Assembly: GCA_000727475.1 (NCBI GenBank)
Contig: KL647304.1
Coordinates: forward strand, 1,425,519 to 1,489,518
Length of the DNA stretch: 64,000 bases
Direction: 5' to 3'
Source of the DNA: Sarcocystis neurona
Lineage: Eukaryota; Apicomplexa; Conoidasida; Eucoccidiorida; Sarcocystidae
Positions 23,937 through 35,500 of this stretch are shown piece by piece (position 1 is the stretch's first letter; each line of letters opens with the position of its first letter). The position numbers and the translations under genes are program-made. Under the pieces are notes generated by a model that saw nothing but the letters and a program-made list of their open reading frames with translations, was not told the origin of the DNA and did no database searches.

Positions 23937-26900
23937 TATTGGCAGTATACATACACCTATCTGCAGAGAGGTGGATTTACATGCGCACCGCAAGGCGCAG
24001 CACATCTAAAAAACACAGATCGTAAGGACTGCTTGTGCGTATCCAGTGCCTGATACTGACGCCCACGTAGAGGAGACGTCTCTGTCACCGTTTCGCCTCG
24101 TTGTATCACTTGTTTCTCTCACCTTCTCAGTAAATGAGAAGCTATAACTGTACTACAGTAATTCGAGTACGCGTGAAGCACACTCAGCAGTAGTGTGACT
24201 GCCGAAACTGCTCAGATGGCACTGCGTTCGTCAATGTCGTCGGTGATCTCCCGCGCGAATTGCACGTGCAGTCTCCTTTTTGCGTGTTCCAGTGCGCAGT
24301 GGCTGTAAAACACTCCGCATGCAACATGACTACGGCAAACACGAAAGACGTCCCTTTCACATCAGGCTCCCTCGGGTGAAGACACGCGTGAAAGCACAAG
24401 CGCCGCAAAACCAGGGACCTGTGGCGATCCCACGAAGAGTTCCGTGCGTACGGGCTGCACAACAACCACGTGGATGTCAGTGCTGTCCGGTGCGCTATGC
24501 ATCGGTCTAGATGAATGTATCTGTGGTTAAATCCCGTCTAATCAAATTGCCTTTTACGCATTCCACAAAACTTTGCAGTCAGCCGTGTCCTCCCGGGTCA
24601 TCAAGTGCACTAGAGGTTGCCCTACGCGCTAGCACGTATGATGATCGTATCTTCTCTGGAGGAGAGTGGTCTCTGTCTAGTACTCTTTTTTTTCCCAGAG
24701 AGCTCTCGAAGGCTTGAACATAACAATGTGTGCTAGTGGAGTCATGAAAGCACCTCTCACGCAGCTGAGTCAAGCTGGCAGAAGTACGCCCGCATCGTCC
24801 TGCGAATGATGTAGTCAGCTGCTAACAAAAGTGCTTCTGGCAACCTGCTGCTGCGCGTCTCCGTGTCGACGTCTAGTCGATGAGGAGTAAGACTAAATGT
24901 CGTTTTTCGGGTAAATGCTACATTGAAGAGAGTCCTAATAGTATGCGCACATGTCAGTTTTTTAGTGGAAGTGGACCTAACTGAGTGCTTCTAAATATGA
25001 CATGCGGGCAGATGCCAGGCAGATGTTTGTGCAACACTGCGGCGTGCAAGGTGGCAAAAGGGGCATCAGAATAATGCGAGTTTCTTACCTGCAAGAACAT
25101 ATGACATTTCTTGTGCCTGTGCACGAAGGGGGGCGCCCCCTTTTGATAGGTTTTTCTATCATCAGCTTCTGCTGTACTAACGTCTTCTGGGGTTGAGTCC
25201 TCCTTGCAGGGCACGGCATTCACGAAGACCATATGTTACCCACGGCGGCAACGATGTCAGTGCTGAGACATGGGATCCTCATCCATGACATCCCTCTAAG
25301 AGAATTCCTTCCTCATTACGGGCGCTTACGCCAGAGGTCTCGAAAATTCCTCTTCGTCACACTAATAATGCATGCCTAAGAAAGTGCCGGGGTAAGGAAA
25401 CCGGCTCTGGCAAAGTTCTACAGGATGGACGGGTTGTCGCTCGGTCGCTCCATGCATTTGAGGCCTGGAGACGATCTTGTCGACACGTGAAGAGCTGTGC
25501 GCAAGGCGACATAGCGACGCTGATGAATACCAGTCACGACGAAGTTCGCGTGAAAGAATTGTCCCTCCCACATAGTGAAAGAAAGAGAAAAATAGCCACG
25601 AAAAGACAGTGGATACTGCTTTCGTGGTGTTGCTGAAAGCGCTAAACAGGAGGATTTACCGATCCAACTTGAGAATGCGGTATGAAATGGTCTTTGAAGT
25701 TCCAGAACAACACGGAAGTGTTGTGGTGCAGAAAAACTAGAACGTTTTCATTCGTACTCTTCATATACCACATACACACGTACACTTGAGTGCTTCTGAA
25801 AGTCGTGCGCGTGTACACAGGCGTGTGTGTGAAGTGATTACACATGCCTTTCAAGCCTAGCAGGGGCTGGTGTACATTGCGACCCCCCTGTCAAGCGAAA
25901 CGGTCATTCTGCAAGGAGACTGTAAGTCTTCGTTGATGCGTGTGGGCTTCGGGGGAAACAGCTGGGGAAGTGCAACTACACAGCCGTGTGTCCAGCCCAC
26001 GCACATTCCTACAACAGATGACGGAAGGCGCACGCACAGCTTGAACAAGTGATACGTATATCGGCGTACTGAACTGTATAAACGCAATCCATCGAGCAAC
26101 TTCCAACGTGATCACCTCTTCTGAGCTGGTGACAACCAGCTGTAAACCATGTTCACCTCTGGAGGGTGTTTTACAGCGGACTTGCTCCACCAGCACAGGT
26201 CCCCAGACTTGCGGAAATCAAGGTAAGTGTAGAGCTCTTAGCACCTAGCTTTTTGACAGAGTTGTCCTCCAGGTTATGGAGGTCAGAGCTACAGTCGAAG
26301 AAGTCCAACCTAGAGAGAAGGCTCGGCCTCTCACACCCCATGAGTGCAGCATGAAAATACTTCCAAGAAAACACAGATTGTCTGTTTTATTACCCTTATT
26401 CTCACAGGCGTACAGTATTTTGTGTATGGCAGTCCTTTGTCGGGACGACTTCCACTTCTTTGTGGTCTTGCTGACTGTAAGTAAGATCGATGGGATCGCT
26501 GGGCAATACTTCCAGTTCAGGTGAGAACGCCGTTGGCGGCCCTTGAATTTATGTTTCCAAACTGATGAAGGACTATCGGATTCTCTAGCAGTTTGAGGCA
26601 GGCTCGATTTCAGCTGCTTTCAGAAAGAGAGCACTTTCTATATATGCAGTGCTAGGTACACAGCGTTGCCCACTCTAATTGTTACAAGCGCTAGCTTCGT
26701 GTTGAATCTGACCCAACACCTCGCGAGTGTGCGTCTTACAGTATGTTACATACTAGGCACAGCTGTATTGTTTCTCCGAACTCCCTTAGGTATACAGTTC
26801 CACAATTGAGACGCCACGTGTCGTCCTGCAGACATCCAGCATTTGGGTGATAATTGGCTGCTGGTGCAATCTGTGCCCAAACCCACCCGCCATCCGTTGA

Positions 26901-27760
26901 CAGAGTGCCGCTCTTCTCTGGCAGAACTTTTCATCCATCACTTTCCCTCTCATTCAATATATCGGTAGTCGGCCGTTTCTGCACACGCAGTGGAAGTGAA
27001 CCTTTGATTTGTAGGCGTACAGCACGTGTTTCTCCTTTCCCATCATCATCGCTTGTGTCAGTCTCTTCTGCGGAGCTTGTTGCTTACGGCGCTCCACCCG
27101 CGCCGACCGGTATCTTCTGCCGTCGATTAAGCTGCAGGCCTCGCTTTGCTGTAATTTTGTCGTCCCAGTTCCGTGGGCAGGCAGACTGACGTCAAACCTA
27201 CAATAAGCCGGCCTTACTTGTGTATGCAATAATCAGATGCATTTTACAAGATTTCCGCCTGCCTATGAAGTGTGTGTACCGCCGGAACCACCCGCGTAAA
27301 GGAGAAGTTTTTCCGGGCTAATCCGGTCGTCTGCGGTCGCTCTGCGACGTGCGTAACGGGTGTTGTGAGAAGATTTCTTTGCCGACTTGTGAATCTTCGT
27401 TAGTCACTCGGGCCAGTGTAGCAGTCTAAAATTCACGCTCATTCTCCCGTGTCTTGTGGCCCCACTGCCGTGTGGTGACAAAGAGTTGCGCTAGTCCTAA
27501 ACCGTCGTCTACGTGTCTCTTACCGTGTTGCACCACATCAAAAGTAAAACACGTGTAACACACCCATTTGCGAACCGCACTTTTCATGAGAAGAGCAACC
27601 TAACTTTGGCGTCCAAAGAGCTTGTGTCCACCATCCTCTTTTATCTGTGGGATGCTTGGTGGACGCTTCCTTTAGTTGCATGCGCGTTTGTCCGTGTAAA
27701 CCCTCCCTTTTGCGAGTCTGTCTCCGGTGTGCCTTTTTCCGGCGCTCTGGCTGGCTCGGC
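23937..27760. other. Gene-poor interval between two convergent genes
   Basis: The flanking genes converge here, so both 3' UTRs fall in this stretch. Two sets of short candidate exons were seen. One is a small - strand ATG frame at 24954-25232. The other is a + strand chain of three pieces: 25861-25921 (donor GTAAGT), 26177-26222 (donor GTAAGT) and 26273-26354. Their phases 1 and 2 match and they end at a stop. The introns would be 255 and 50 bases. The same DNA at 26177-26354 also reads through unspliced in another frame, so the chain is not secure. Nothing else notable was seen. Confidence 0.45.
24954..25232 (-). CDS. Candidate small protein, 92 aa unspliced or 67 aa spliced
   Basis: On the - strand a true ATG at 25232 follows an in-frame TAA CAT. 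It opens a polar peptide with Thr/Glu/Asp in the first half and HRHKKCHMFLQ at its end, right before a perfect donor (CAG followed by GTAAGA, exon end at 25089). Read through, the frame stops at 24954. Spliced over 52 bases to the acceptor GCCGCAG, the second exon (25036-24977) adds 19 residues starting CCTNIC and stops at TAG. The spliced form would have a His/Cys cluster (H.H..CH....CC...C), which could bind metal; that is inference. No family was recognised. Confidence 0.28.
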   Translation of the reverse strand: MVFVNAVPCKEDSTPEDVSTAEADDRKTYQKGAPPFVHRHKKCHMFLQVRNSHYSDAPFATLHAAVLHKHLPGICPHVIFRSTQLGPLPLKN

Positions 27761-30700
27761 TTACCGAATGTTTTCAGAAATGGTAACCTGGTTGTGCCCT
27801 GCTTCTTCAGTTGCGACTGATATGTTGGAACTGTCAAATTCAACTACGACGTCGTCGTCATTTTCTGTGACGTCTCCATCTGGGCTCCCCGCTGCTTCGC
27901 TGCTATCACCCTCTTCTTCATTGATGGCTGTTGTCATCATATGTGTAGGAATATCAGTATTGGTGCCTTCACCCCACTCCGATGCAGCATTACAAGGAGA
28001 AGGAGAACCTCCGTCTCCGCCAGTTTTTTGAGCTGCAGCTAACGCTGCGTGAGCGTAGCATTGGCCGCTGTGAGAGCTCTTAAGGCCAAGCTGACACGGA
28101 ATGTTGTCCGAAACTTCGCTAACCCACGTAATTGTATCCCCTGCATCCGGAGGGGTAGAAATCGGTCGTTCCTCGTCAAGGCAGCTTGGTAGCTGTCCTT
28201 CCTCAGAGTACCGAGCACTGGTCGCTTTGACGGGCTTGTGGCGACTGTGGTAGTCAGATGCTTTGCCAGTCCGTAACCTACCACTCCCGAAGAAAATGTG
28301 TCTATTACTTTCTTCGGAGTGACTGATGCTAGTCGTGGGGCTGCATTTAGAGCCATCATCCCTGCGAGAGTCCCCGATATTGCTGGAATCGCCTCTGGAG
28401 CGGGAGCGCAGGTGTAAAAAATGTGCTAGGCGACAGGCAGCAGAGGAGACACCAGAAACGCGACTTTTGCCGTCTGCGTCATTGTGAGGGCTGACGAGGA
28501 TATGCAGTGGCACTCGAGAGGAGGTAGCCTTTTTCGAATTGAAAGTAGAAGCTTCTCGCTCAGCTTTCCCCGTACTAAACGGCAAAGGGGAAACCAGCTG
28601 GCGTCCATTTGCTTGAGCTTTCTGCTCGTCCTTCGTCGTCGCTCGAAAGGGTCGAGGAAACGGTAGCGAGGGGGAGAAGGCAAGGAGCACTACAGAAGGA
28701 GAGGCGTTAGGCCCTGCGCGCAACAGCTGGTCTGGAGAGGTGCGAGCCAGCTCATTCACACTGGACGTCACCTTCCGGCTAAGTTGAGAATGTTTTTGCT
28801 TGGAAGTGCACTGCGGCTCGTCGTCCTTCTCCAGCTGCGACGGGCGCGGCTGCTGTGGCCGCACTTCCTCTTTGTACACCTGTGCTTGCAGAGGCAGCGG
28901 CGTTATTTCCGACAGATTTTCTGGCCTGGTCAACTTTGGCGTCGGCAGAACGGCCGGAGCATCGTCGGAAGACAACGACGATGTGGCTTGTCGACACCCT
29001 CGTGTGTCCACTTGGTTTAAGCTCCGTTTTTTGGTTACACAGCAGACACCTGCCGTCCCCACTTGTCTGTGAGCAGCCGGTGACGCTGCGTTTTGGCCGT
29101 ATAGCCTGTTTGAGGAGTAGTTTCCTTTTCGAGCGCTTGCTACGTTACATGTGACATACGGTTCCTGTTTTTCTTGGACTGGCTGCTTCTTTGATGGTAG
29201 TCCCCCGTTACCGTGATCAGAGAGCTCTACAGCACCTGCTGCCCCTGTGGTCAGGGTTTCGGAGGGCTGCCCCGATCGAATGACCTCATTCAACCCTGCA
29301 GTCGTGTCTCTGCTGGACCACTTCCTGCAGTGATGTCTACCGTCAAAAGCTTTACTCTGCGAGAAATCAACGTGTTCTCCTTCTCTTTCCGTCTGCGTGG
29401 TTCCCGCCTCGCGCAGTGCTTCACTTCCGTGCTCCCGTGCAGGGTGGGGCACACGCTTGGACGCTGTTGGGGGGCTAGCGGCAATGTACGTGCTTGAAGA
29501 CGACTTCCAACAGGGGTGTATCGGTCCGTGATGCCACTTTTTTTTGTGTTTCTGCTTGTGGCTGCGCATTTCACGGGAACACTGAACGACCAGTTCTCGC
29601 GTGTGTAGCTCTCCCGAGCAGTGAATTCTTCGGATCAACTGTTTGGCTGCCTCGTGTTTCTGCTGTCGCAGCCGGTAGCTTCGAAAAATAGCGAACAGCA
29701 GAATAAACCCTGCGACACACAGCAGCCCTGAACACCCTATAGCCGTTGCTGCGAAGTAGAATGCGTCCGCCTGGTCAGTGGTAATCCCGGAGCTGACGGA
29801 GGATTTCACAGGATGAGGCGACGCCTTTGAAGGCAACGTGTAACCACTTTCAGAGGACAGTGACCGCACTGGTGCAGTCGCCGCTGCTGAAGGCAGAAAA
29901 TGTGCTTCTGCAGGCGGACTTGCCTCACGCGAGTGCGCGGCTTCGGAGGTAGGATCAGGATAATCAGCAGCAAGAGACACAGGTATGTGCGCGCCGAACT
30001 TATCGTTGTGTTTCCCAGGAAATGAAGACGCAGAGGCGGATGCAGGATGCTCCGCGACAAAAATGCCCGTATGAGTCTTGAAATGTTCCAGGGCGCTTTC
30101 TGTAGCTGTAGACGGGCCCGTAGAGATTTGTTCAACGTGGACCCTTCGATCGTATCCAAAGCTCAACCCGTTTTTCCCCTCCAGTTCCTGAAGTCGTCGT
30201 CTTTCAGCCGAAGTCTCTTGTGAGATTTCTTGCGAGTGGATAAGGCTCGACGTATGTCCATGTTCTTGACTTTGCCCCGTTCCGAACAGGAGGTTGGCCA
30301 TAACACGGCTTGGTCCCTGTTTTCGCGGCTGCTGTCGCGGCTGTTGCTTTCGCTGGTTTTCCTCTTGCGGAGACTGCTGCCGCAGCGGCTGATGAAGTGC
30401 CGACTGCTGGTGGAATCCTTCTTCTTTATGTTCGCGAAGAGGACCTGCAGACTTGTGAGCTGCTGTAGCGGTCAGGCTTCGTTTTTGGTTCCCCTTAACT
30501 GCTAGTTTTATCACTAGTGCTTCCTGAGGGAGTCGGGCGGACGCTTGTTCACCAGGGGCTTGAAGTTCCAACGATTGGAGACCTTCAGTTGTCGCTGTCT
30601 CCGAGGTTGCTTCGAATGATCGCAGGGTCATCACCCCTCTGTCAGTGAGAGGAGAACACCGTATACAGGCGTTGTTCAAGGGTGCTGACTTCTGTGGGCT

Positions 30701-31270
30701 GCGCGAGTTCACGGCACGGGGCATCACCGACAAGTTGTTCAAGTCATCATGCCGCTTGTTCCCACCCTCCTCCTCCCGCTCCTGCGCCTCTGAGATCTGC
30801 ACTTCGAACTGCGTCTCTGGCGAAACGACGATTCCACTGAAAAAAGGTCTGTGAAGATGCCCCTGCAGCTTCCGTCCTTTCTGTTGCTCCTGACGGTTCC
30901 GACATTGCGTGTATGCCAGCATGCCACTACATTGGCTTGAATGCAGTTGTGGTTGATGCTGAGACGCGTTGCTGCGAGGGAGCTTTTGTGCTGTTTCTGA
31001 ATCATTAGACTTCTTAAACATTGGGGAATAGTTTGTCCTCCCTCCGAAACCTAAACCAGACATATCGTCCTTCTGGGAAAACTCTGTGTCTCCCGACTTC
31101 TCTGGCTTGTAGGGACCTAAAGCGTCGCTTCCAAGATAGGTGGTGGGGTCACCTGTGGCTTCTCCAGATCGTCCAAAGTGACAGCTACCAGGGAACACGT
31201 CGCTGGCGACATTGTCTGTTCTCTGCTCTGGTTGCTGCAGGAATTGATGCATTTTTTGTAAGTCGGCCAA
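27761..31270 (-). CDS. Unrecognised single-pass membrane protein, over 1,160 aa
   Basis: A 3.5 kb uninterrupted - strand frame. The first ATG in frame is at 31252; upstream, the codon at 31270 is TTG and a stop lies only a few codons further, so the true start is either that ATG or a preceding exon. Residues 1-500 are Ser/Gln/His-rich with a Gln-Arg patch (about 30300-30390). One hydrophobic helix (AATAIGCSGLL..FILLFAIF, about 29685-29770, residues 500-525) is followed at once by basic residues (RSYRLRQQKHEAAK), which predicts a cytosolic C-terminal half and an outside or lumenal N-terminal half. That topology calls for a signal peptide, probably in an unresolved upstream exon in 31290-31900. 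The C-terminal 640 residues are Ser/Arg-rich with an acidic end. No adhesive domain was seen. Confidence 0.72.
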   Translation of the reverse strand: MADLQKMHQFLQQPEQRTDNVASDVFPGSCHFGRSGEATGDPTTYLGSDALGPYKPEKSGDTEFSQKDDMSGLGFGGRTNYSPMFKKSNDSETAQKLPRSNASQHQPQLHSSQCSGMLAYTQCRNRQEQQKGRKLQGHLHRPFFSGIVVSPETQFEVQISEAQEREEEGGNKRHDDLNNLSVMPRAVNSRSPQKSAPLNNACIRCSPLTDRGVMTLRSFEATSETATTEGLQSLELQAPGEQASARLPQEALVIKLAVKGNQKRSLTATAAHKSAGPLREHKEEGFHQQSALHQPLRQQSPQEENQRKQQPRQQPRKQGPSRVMANLLFGTGQSQEHGHTSSLIHSQEISQETSAERRRLQELEGKNGLSFGYDRRVHVEQISTGPSTATESALEHFKTHTGIFVAEHPASASASSFPGKHNDKFGAHIPVSLAADYPDPTSEAAHSREASPPAEAHFLPSAAATAPVRSLSSESGYTLPSKASPHPVKSSVSSGITTDQADAFYFAATAIGCSGLLCVAGFILLFAIFRSYRLRQQKHEAAKQLIRRIHCSGELHTRELVVQCSREMRSHKQKHKKKWHHGPIHPCWKSSSSTYIAASPPTASKRVPHPAREHGSEALREAGTTQTEREGEHVDFSQSKAFDGRHHCRKWSSRDTTAGLNEVIRSGQPSETLTTGAAGAVELSDHGNGGLPSKKQPVQEKQEPYVTCNVASARKGNYSSNRLYGQNAASPAAHRQVGTAGVCCVTKKRSLNQVDTRGCRQATSSLSSDDAPAVLPTPKLTRPENLSEITPLPLQAQVYKEEVRPQQPRPSQLEKDDEPQCTSKQKHSQLSRKVTSSVNELARTSPDQLLRAGPNASPSVVLLAFSPSLPFPRPFRATTKDEQKAQANGRQLVSPLPFSTGKAEREASTFNSKKATSSRVPLHILVSPHNDADGKSRVSGVSSAACRLAHFLHLRSRSRGDSSNIGDSRRDDGSKCSPTTSISHSEESNRHIFFGSGRLRTGKASDYHSRHKPVKATSARYSEEGQLPSCLDEERPISTPPDAGDTITWVSEVSDNIPCQLGLKSSHSGQCYAHAALAAAQKTGGDGGSPSPCNAASEWGEGTNTDIPTHMMTTAINEEEGDSSEAAGSPDGDVTENDDDVVVEFDSSNISVATEEAGHNQVTISENIR

Positions 31271-32390
31271 TTCTGCGCTTTAGTGGATTGGTTGCTGCGG
31301 CTGCAGCTGTGTAGGTCTTCGTCGTGCTGGAATTGGACAGTGCTAAATTCTTCCTCTCGTGTTAGCACTTCTTGCCAGGGAAGGATGTCATTCTAGCTCT
31401 TGGATCTTTTGTTGTTCCTCGCGGGACCAGACTTTTTATTCTTCTTCTCTCAGCACCGTCCCCGCTGCGGTTGAGAGCCTCGGGCGGACGAGGAGCTACT
31501 CCTAACGTCGCAGAACAAAGCAGTGTGATGGCTGCAGGAGCACTTGCCTGCAGCTGCGGTCCGGATCTCTTTTTAAGGAGATGCGGGATGTAGGGTTGCA
31601 CTTCGAAGATGCTGGAAGGACCCTTGCAGCAGCAGCAGCGGCGTCAGACGCTGTGGGGCACGTGTAGGCACTCAAAGAGCGACACGAGTCCCAGAAGCAG
31701 GAAGAAGTCGAGATATGCCCCCTTGTTGTTGTTTTTGGGTTCCACGAACTTTGGCAGTCCCACGCAGTGCTGTGGCTTCTGCGAAGGCTGGTGGCCGTAT
31801 CCAGAGAATGAAAGACATGCCCGTAGTACGCATGCCAACACGCGTCGCGGTGCTTTGCCACTGTTCTCTGGACGGAATCGTGTATCAACTACTCGTACGT
31901 ACATGCTGGAGTTGCCGAATGAGGCCTATAAGTCTTCCAAATGTACTACAGTCTCTGTGTATGCTTAGTGCCTTTTTTTCCGGGAATTTCCCGCTGCCAC
32001 ATCATATTTCTTCTGGATTCGCAGAACTGAGGTACAGATCCATATCTCCAAATTCTACACACCTCAAAAGGAGGATTACCTGTGCACTTTTCACGAGGTC
32101 ACCCAAATGCGAAACGTACGCAAGAAACACCATCAACGATCCAGTTTGTGGATACGATGAAGGATCATCAGATTGTTTACACCTGCTATCAACTGCCCGT
32201 GCTACACAGCCAGGCTCACTGCTAAACAGTTGGTTTTCTTGCAAAATCACACGCTGTTTCTGTTAGTGAACAAGCAGCAGTAACAATTACACCTGATGTT
32301 GAGTTTTGCTAGGAGAAAACTAGTCACAAGTTAGTCTGGTGGTACGCAGGCTACAAAGAGGGAATCGAATCTCTCTAAATGAACAGAAGT

Positions 32391-32512
32391 TTCCTCTCGG
32401 TTACCTTCGCCGTAATCAGACAAGGATATCCTAAACCGTTTTCACGTGGCCGAACTTTCCCCTCGATTAGATTCACCGTAGTCAGACAAAGATATCTTAA
32501 ACGTTTCCACAC
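32391..32512 (+). repeat. Diverged tandem duplication, unit about 66 bp
   Basis: Copy 1 (32391-32456) and copy 2 (32457-32512, slightly shorter) align over most of their length. Shared blocks are CCTCG.TTA..TTC.CCGTA, TCAGACAA.GATATC and TAAAC.TTT.CAC. Neither copy lies in a supported gene. Confidence 0.75.
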
Positions 32513-35500
32513 TACATTCTCTGGAAGGGCGCCTGTTGGCATCAATACCTGCAACTGGCAAAAGAAGGCCACGATGCATCTCTGACAACCACTGCTTGAG
32601 GTGTAAGGTGGCCTGCCGCTTCGGTGCCCTTGTGCACGGATTCCCAGAATGCCACCTGATTACAAGGTCACAATAGATCCTCTTGCGCTTGCGGGAGCGC
32701 TCATTGCAAGATATAGGAAACTTTTTGAGTTCAGTCAGAAGTTAAGCAAGAATAGCACCTACATTTCTGAATTCTACTTTATCGCCATTATCTCCTGCGC
32801 TTCCGCCGGTCACAGTCTCCCAGGAAACGAAACAGCAGCCGCCCGCATACGCACTCTCTCTGTATGGTATCTCTCCGTACCTATTAGCGAGAGCGGCGAA
32901 TGAGCACAGCTCAAACGGAGGTGTTGGAGTAGCAGTATCAGCTGCTTTCGTACTCCTTGTTCTGCCGTGTGGGCGGATATTTTGACCTCTAATGCTGTTT
33001 AGCACCGGAAAAAATCGGTGTAGCCCTGTAAGATGAAGCTAGCGCACGGCATTTGAAAGGCGGAAAAAGTGTAAACTGGTGTGCGAAAAAGCGGCTCCGA
33101 CGTTCTATCAATATTTAGCTTGATGCTACTCTGAAAAGCTTGCTTGTCAATGCTTGACTACCTTGACTACTTGGCACACGTTCGCAGGACTTCAGAGAAT
33201 GTCATCTCCGCTCTGACAGCCGAGAGAGAAGTGCGTTTTCGGGCTTGTGTCTCCGTCGACTTCCAGGCTGCTTCAAGTGAAATCCGCCGTCGCCACCAAG
33301 ACTTCGTACACACCCTGAGCCACGCTCGTCGGCAATGTTTTTGCTTTCGCTGCACTTTCTGCACGATGCTGACACAGCGTCGATGTCTCTCCTGTATATA
33401 CGTGTGCCGTTAAGGAGTGGCACGCAGGACCACTGTGGCCATAAACACGCGTCTGCGTGTATGCTGACTATAAAGTGTATCCGCCTATCCATACAAGCAT
33501 ACATTACGCACAAGTAGCTATTTATGTCTTACGACCGCCTGTCTGCGAAGCCAGTAGTACTCTCTGACCTTAACAAATAAAGGACCTGGATACCGTGGAT
33601 TCTACGTACTTTCTAGGGCGCTGTGGCGAGTGAAAAGCACTTTTGCCTTCAATCTTGAAAGGGTGTTTTGAGCTTCTCCTCTCTGCAGGCATGCTGCACG
33701 TAGTACAGGTGCAAAGGACTACGGCCGAATGAGTGCACAAAGGCAAATTCCAGCTCACGCTGTACCGCCTCATGTGCAGCCACGCTCTGCAGGCTATCAA
33801 CTGTACGCACACGCGGTGCGCGCGTCAGAAATCCCGTTCGTGCTTAACGGGACGACTGCATTGTCGCATTTACGTGCGTGTGTTCACGTCACATAGACAT
33901 TGCTTGTATACATTGCATGCGTATGCACCCGTATACGTTAACATGCTAGTGGACAGTATATCTACTAAGGGGCAGCGTAATAATATCTTGCACCTGACTC
34001 TATTTAATGAGAGGTCACGACAAAAAGAACTCTCCGTGAATTGCCCTCCATTCGAGCCGTACGGTATACCAGAGCATTAGAACCGCTAAAATGGTAAAGT
34101 TTCACGTTACGCAACAAGGAAAAAGTCACTCCCACTACGCTCTCGGCTAGAGCCTCATTGTAAAAAATCGTCGTTTACCCGCAAGACGCTTGGATCGCAC
34201 AAAATCGTGTCAACTCACTCAAATGCGCGTGCATCTGTGCTTGCGAACGCACCCACGTAGGTACATTGTGTGCACCAATGTATGGACGTCACACACACCT
34301 GTAAATCCTGTTTTCACGAGGGTAATACCGTGGTGGGCTAAAGAACATCTTCGCACTAGGAGTAAAAAAAAGAGCCCCAAAAGAAACGCGGTCAAAACAC
34401 ATCAGAAGAGCGCGCCCAATCACCCGCCATTCTCGCACCAGCACAAACAAGCAACATTTGACCTGTGTGAGAGCGGTCGTCTCTGGGAAGCAAATGCGAA
34501 AATTGTCGACAGAAACCATAGAGAATTACCACGAAACAGACGTTCACACAATGGACGAGCTCTGATTGGAGCGTCACTCTGCATTAGCGATGAGGTCAAA
34601 GGGGCTTGGAAGATGCGGTTGATTCAAAATAGACCTGTGGGACTTTCCCGCCCGACGACGCATGAAGCCGTGACCAAATTTTTGCCCCTGTTTCCCTTCA
34701 GTATAGCCGACGCAGTGCTTGACTGCAATTAGGATGCCATTTGACACCACTGCGTATGTGTAGTGTGTGTGTACTTGCCAACGGGACGTACTGAGGCTGG
34801 TACAACTGCGTGTCAGTGCTGCATCAGCACGACCACTCAGGTGCCGTGCGTGGTCACGATTGCAACGCCTTGTACACAAGACTTCACCAGGTTGGCAGCA
34901 CGACGACAACTCCAGAAATAGAGCCTTCTCCGCATTTCATACCCGCACTAAGCCATTCCAGCCCGTGAAACCTACTTTTTCGTAGTGCAAGGTACACACT
35001 CCGTACTCGCCTCTATGCTTCCAGGCCGGAGGTCAGATCACCCCTGAGTACGCAGGAGAAAATGCCTTTTCGGAACCCGTGCTTGGAATCTCTAATGCTG
35101 TGACAGAGGAGCTCACTTTTTTTGGATGGGCCGAATGAATACGGAAGAGTGCAATGTCGCTCAAAGAAAACCGCAAAGCGGACTACGCATATCCACTGTA
35201 GGACTTTAAGGTCGTACTACGGATGGAGCCGTAGCCGCTGAATGATCTCTACTGTTACAAACATGGTTGAAAGGTGCACTATTGATAATGCCGTCATCGG
35301 GGTTTACCCTATACGTTACGCGCTCGACACGGCCTGGCATGAGTTTTTCAGATCGTGCCGAATGATGTCGGGCATTTTTCGCGAGAACTATACCCGTCGC
35401 AGGATATGAATAGGTGATGCTAACCTTCTGCCAAATGTAAAAGCTTGACACGAGCGATGTATACGGTGGTGCAGAGTAGTAGTACACCATACGTAGCTCT

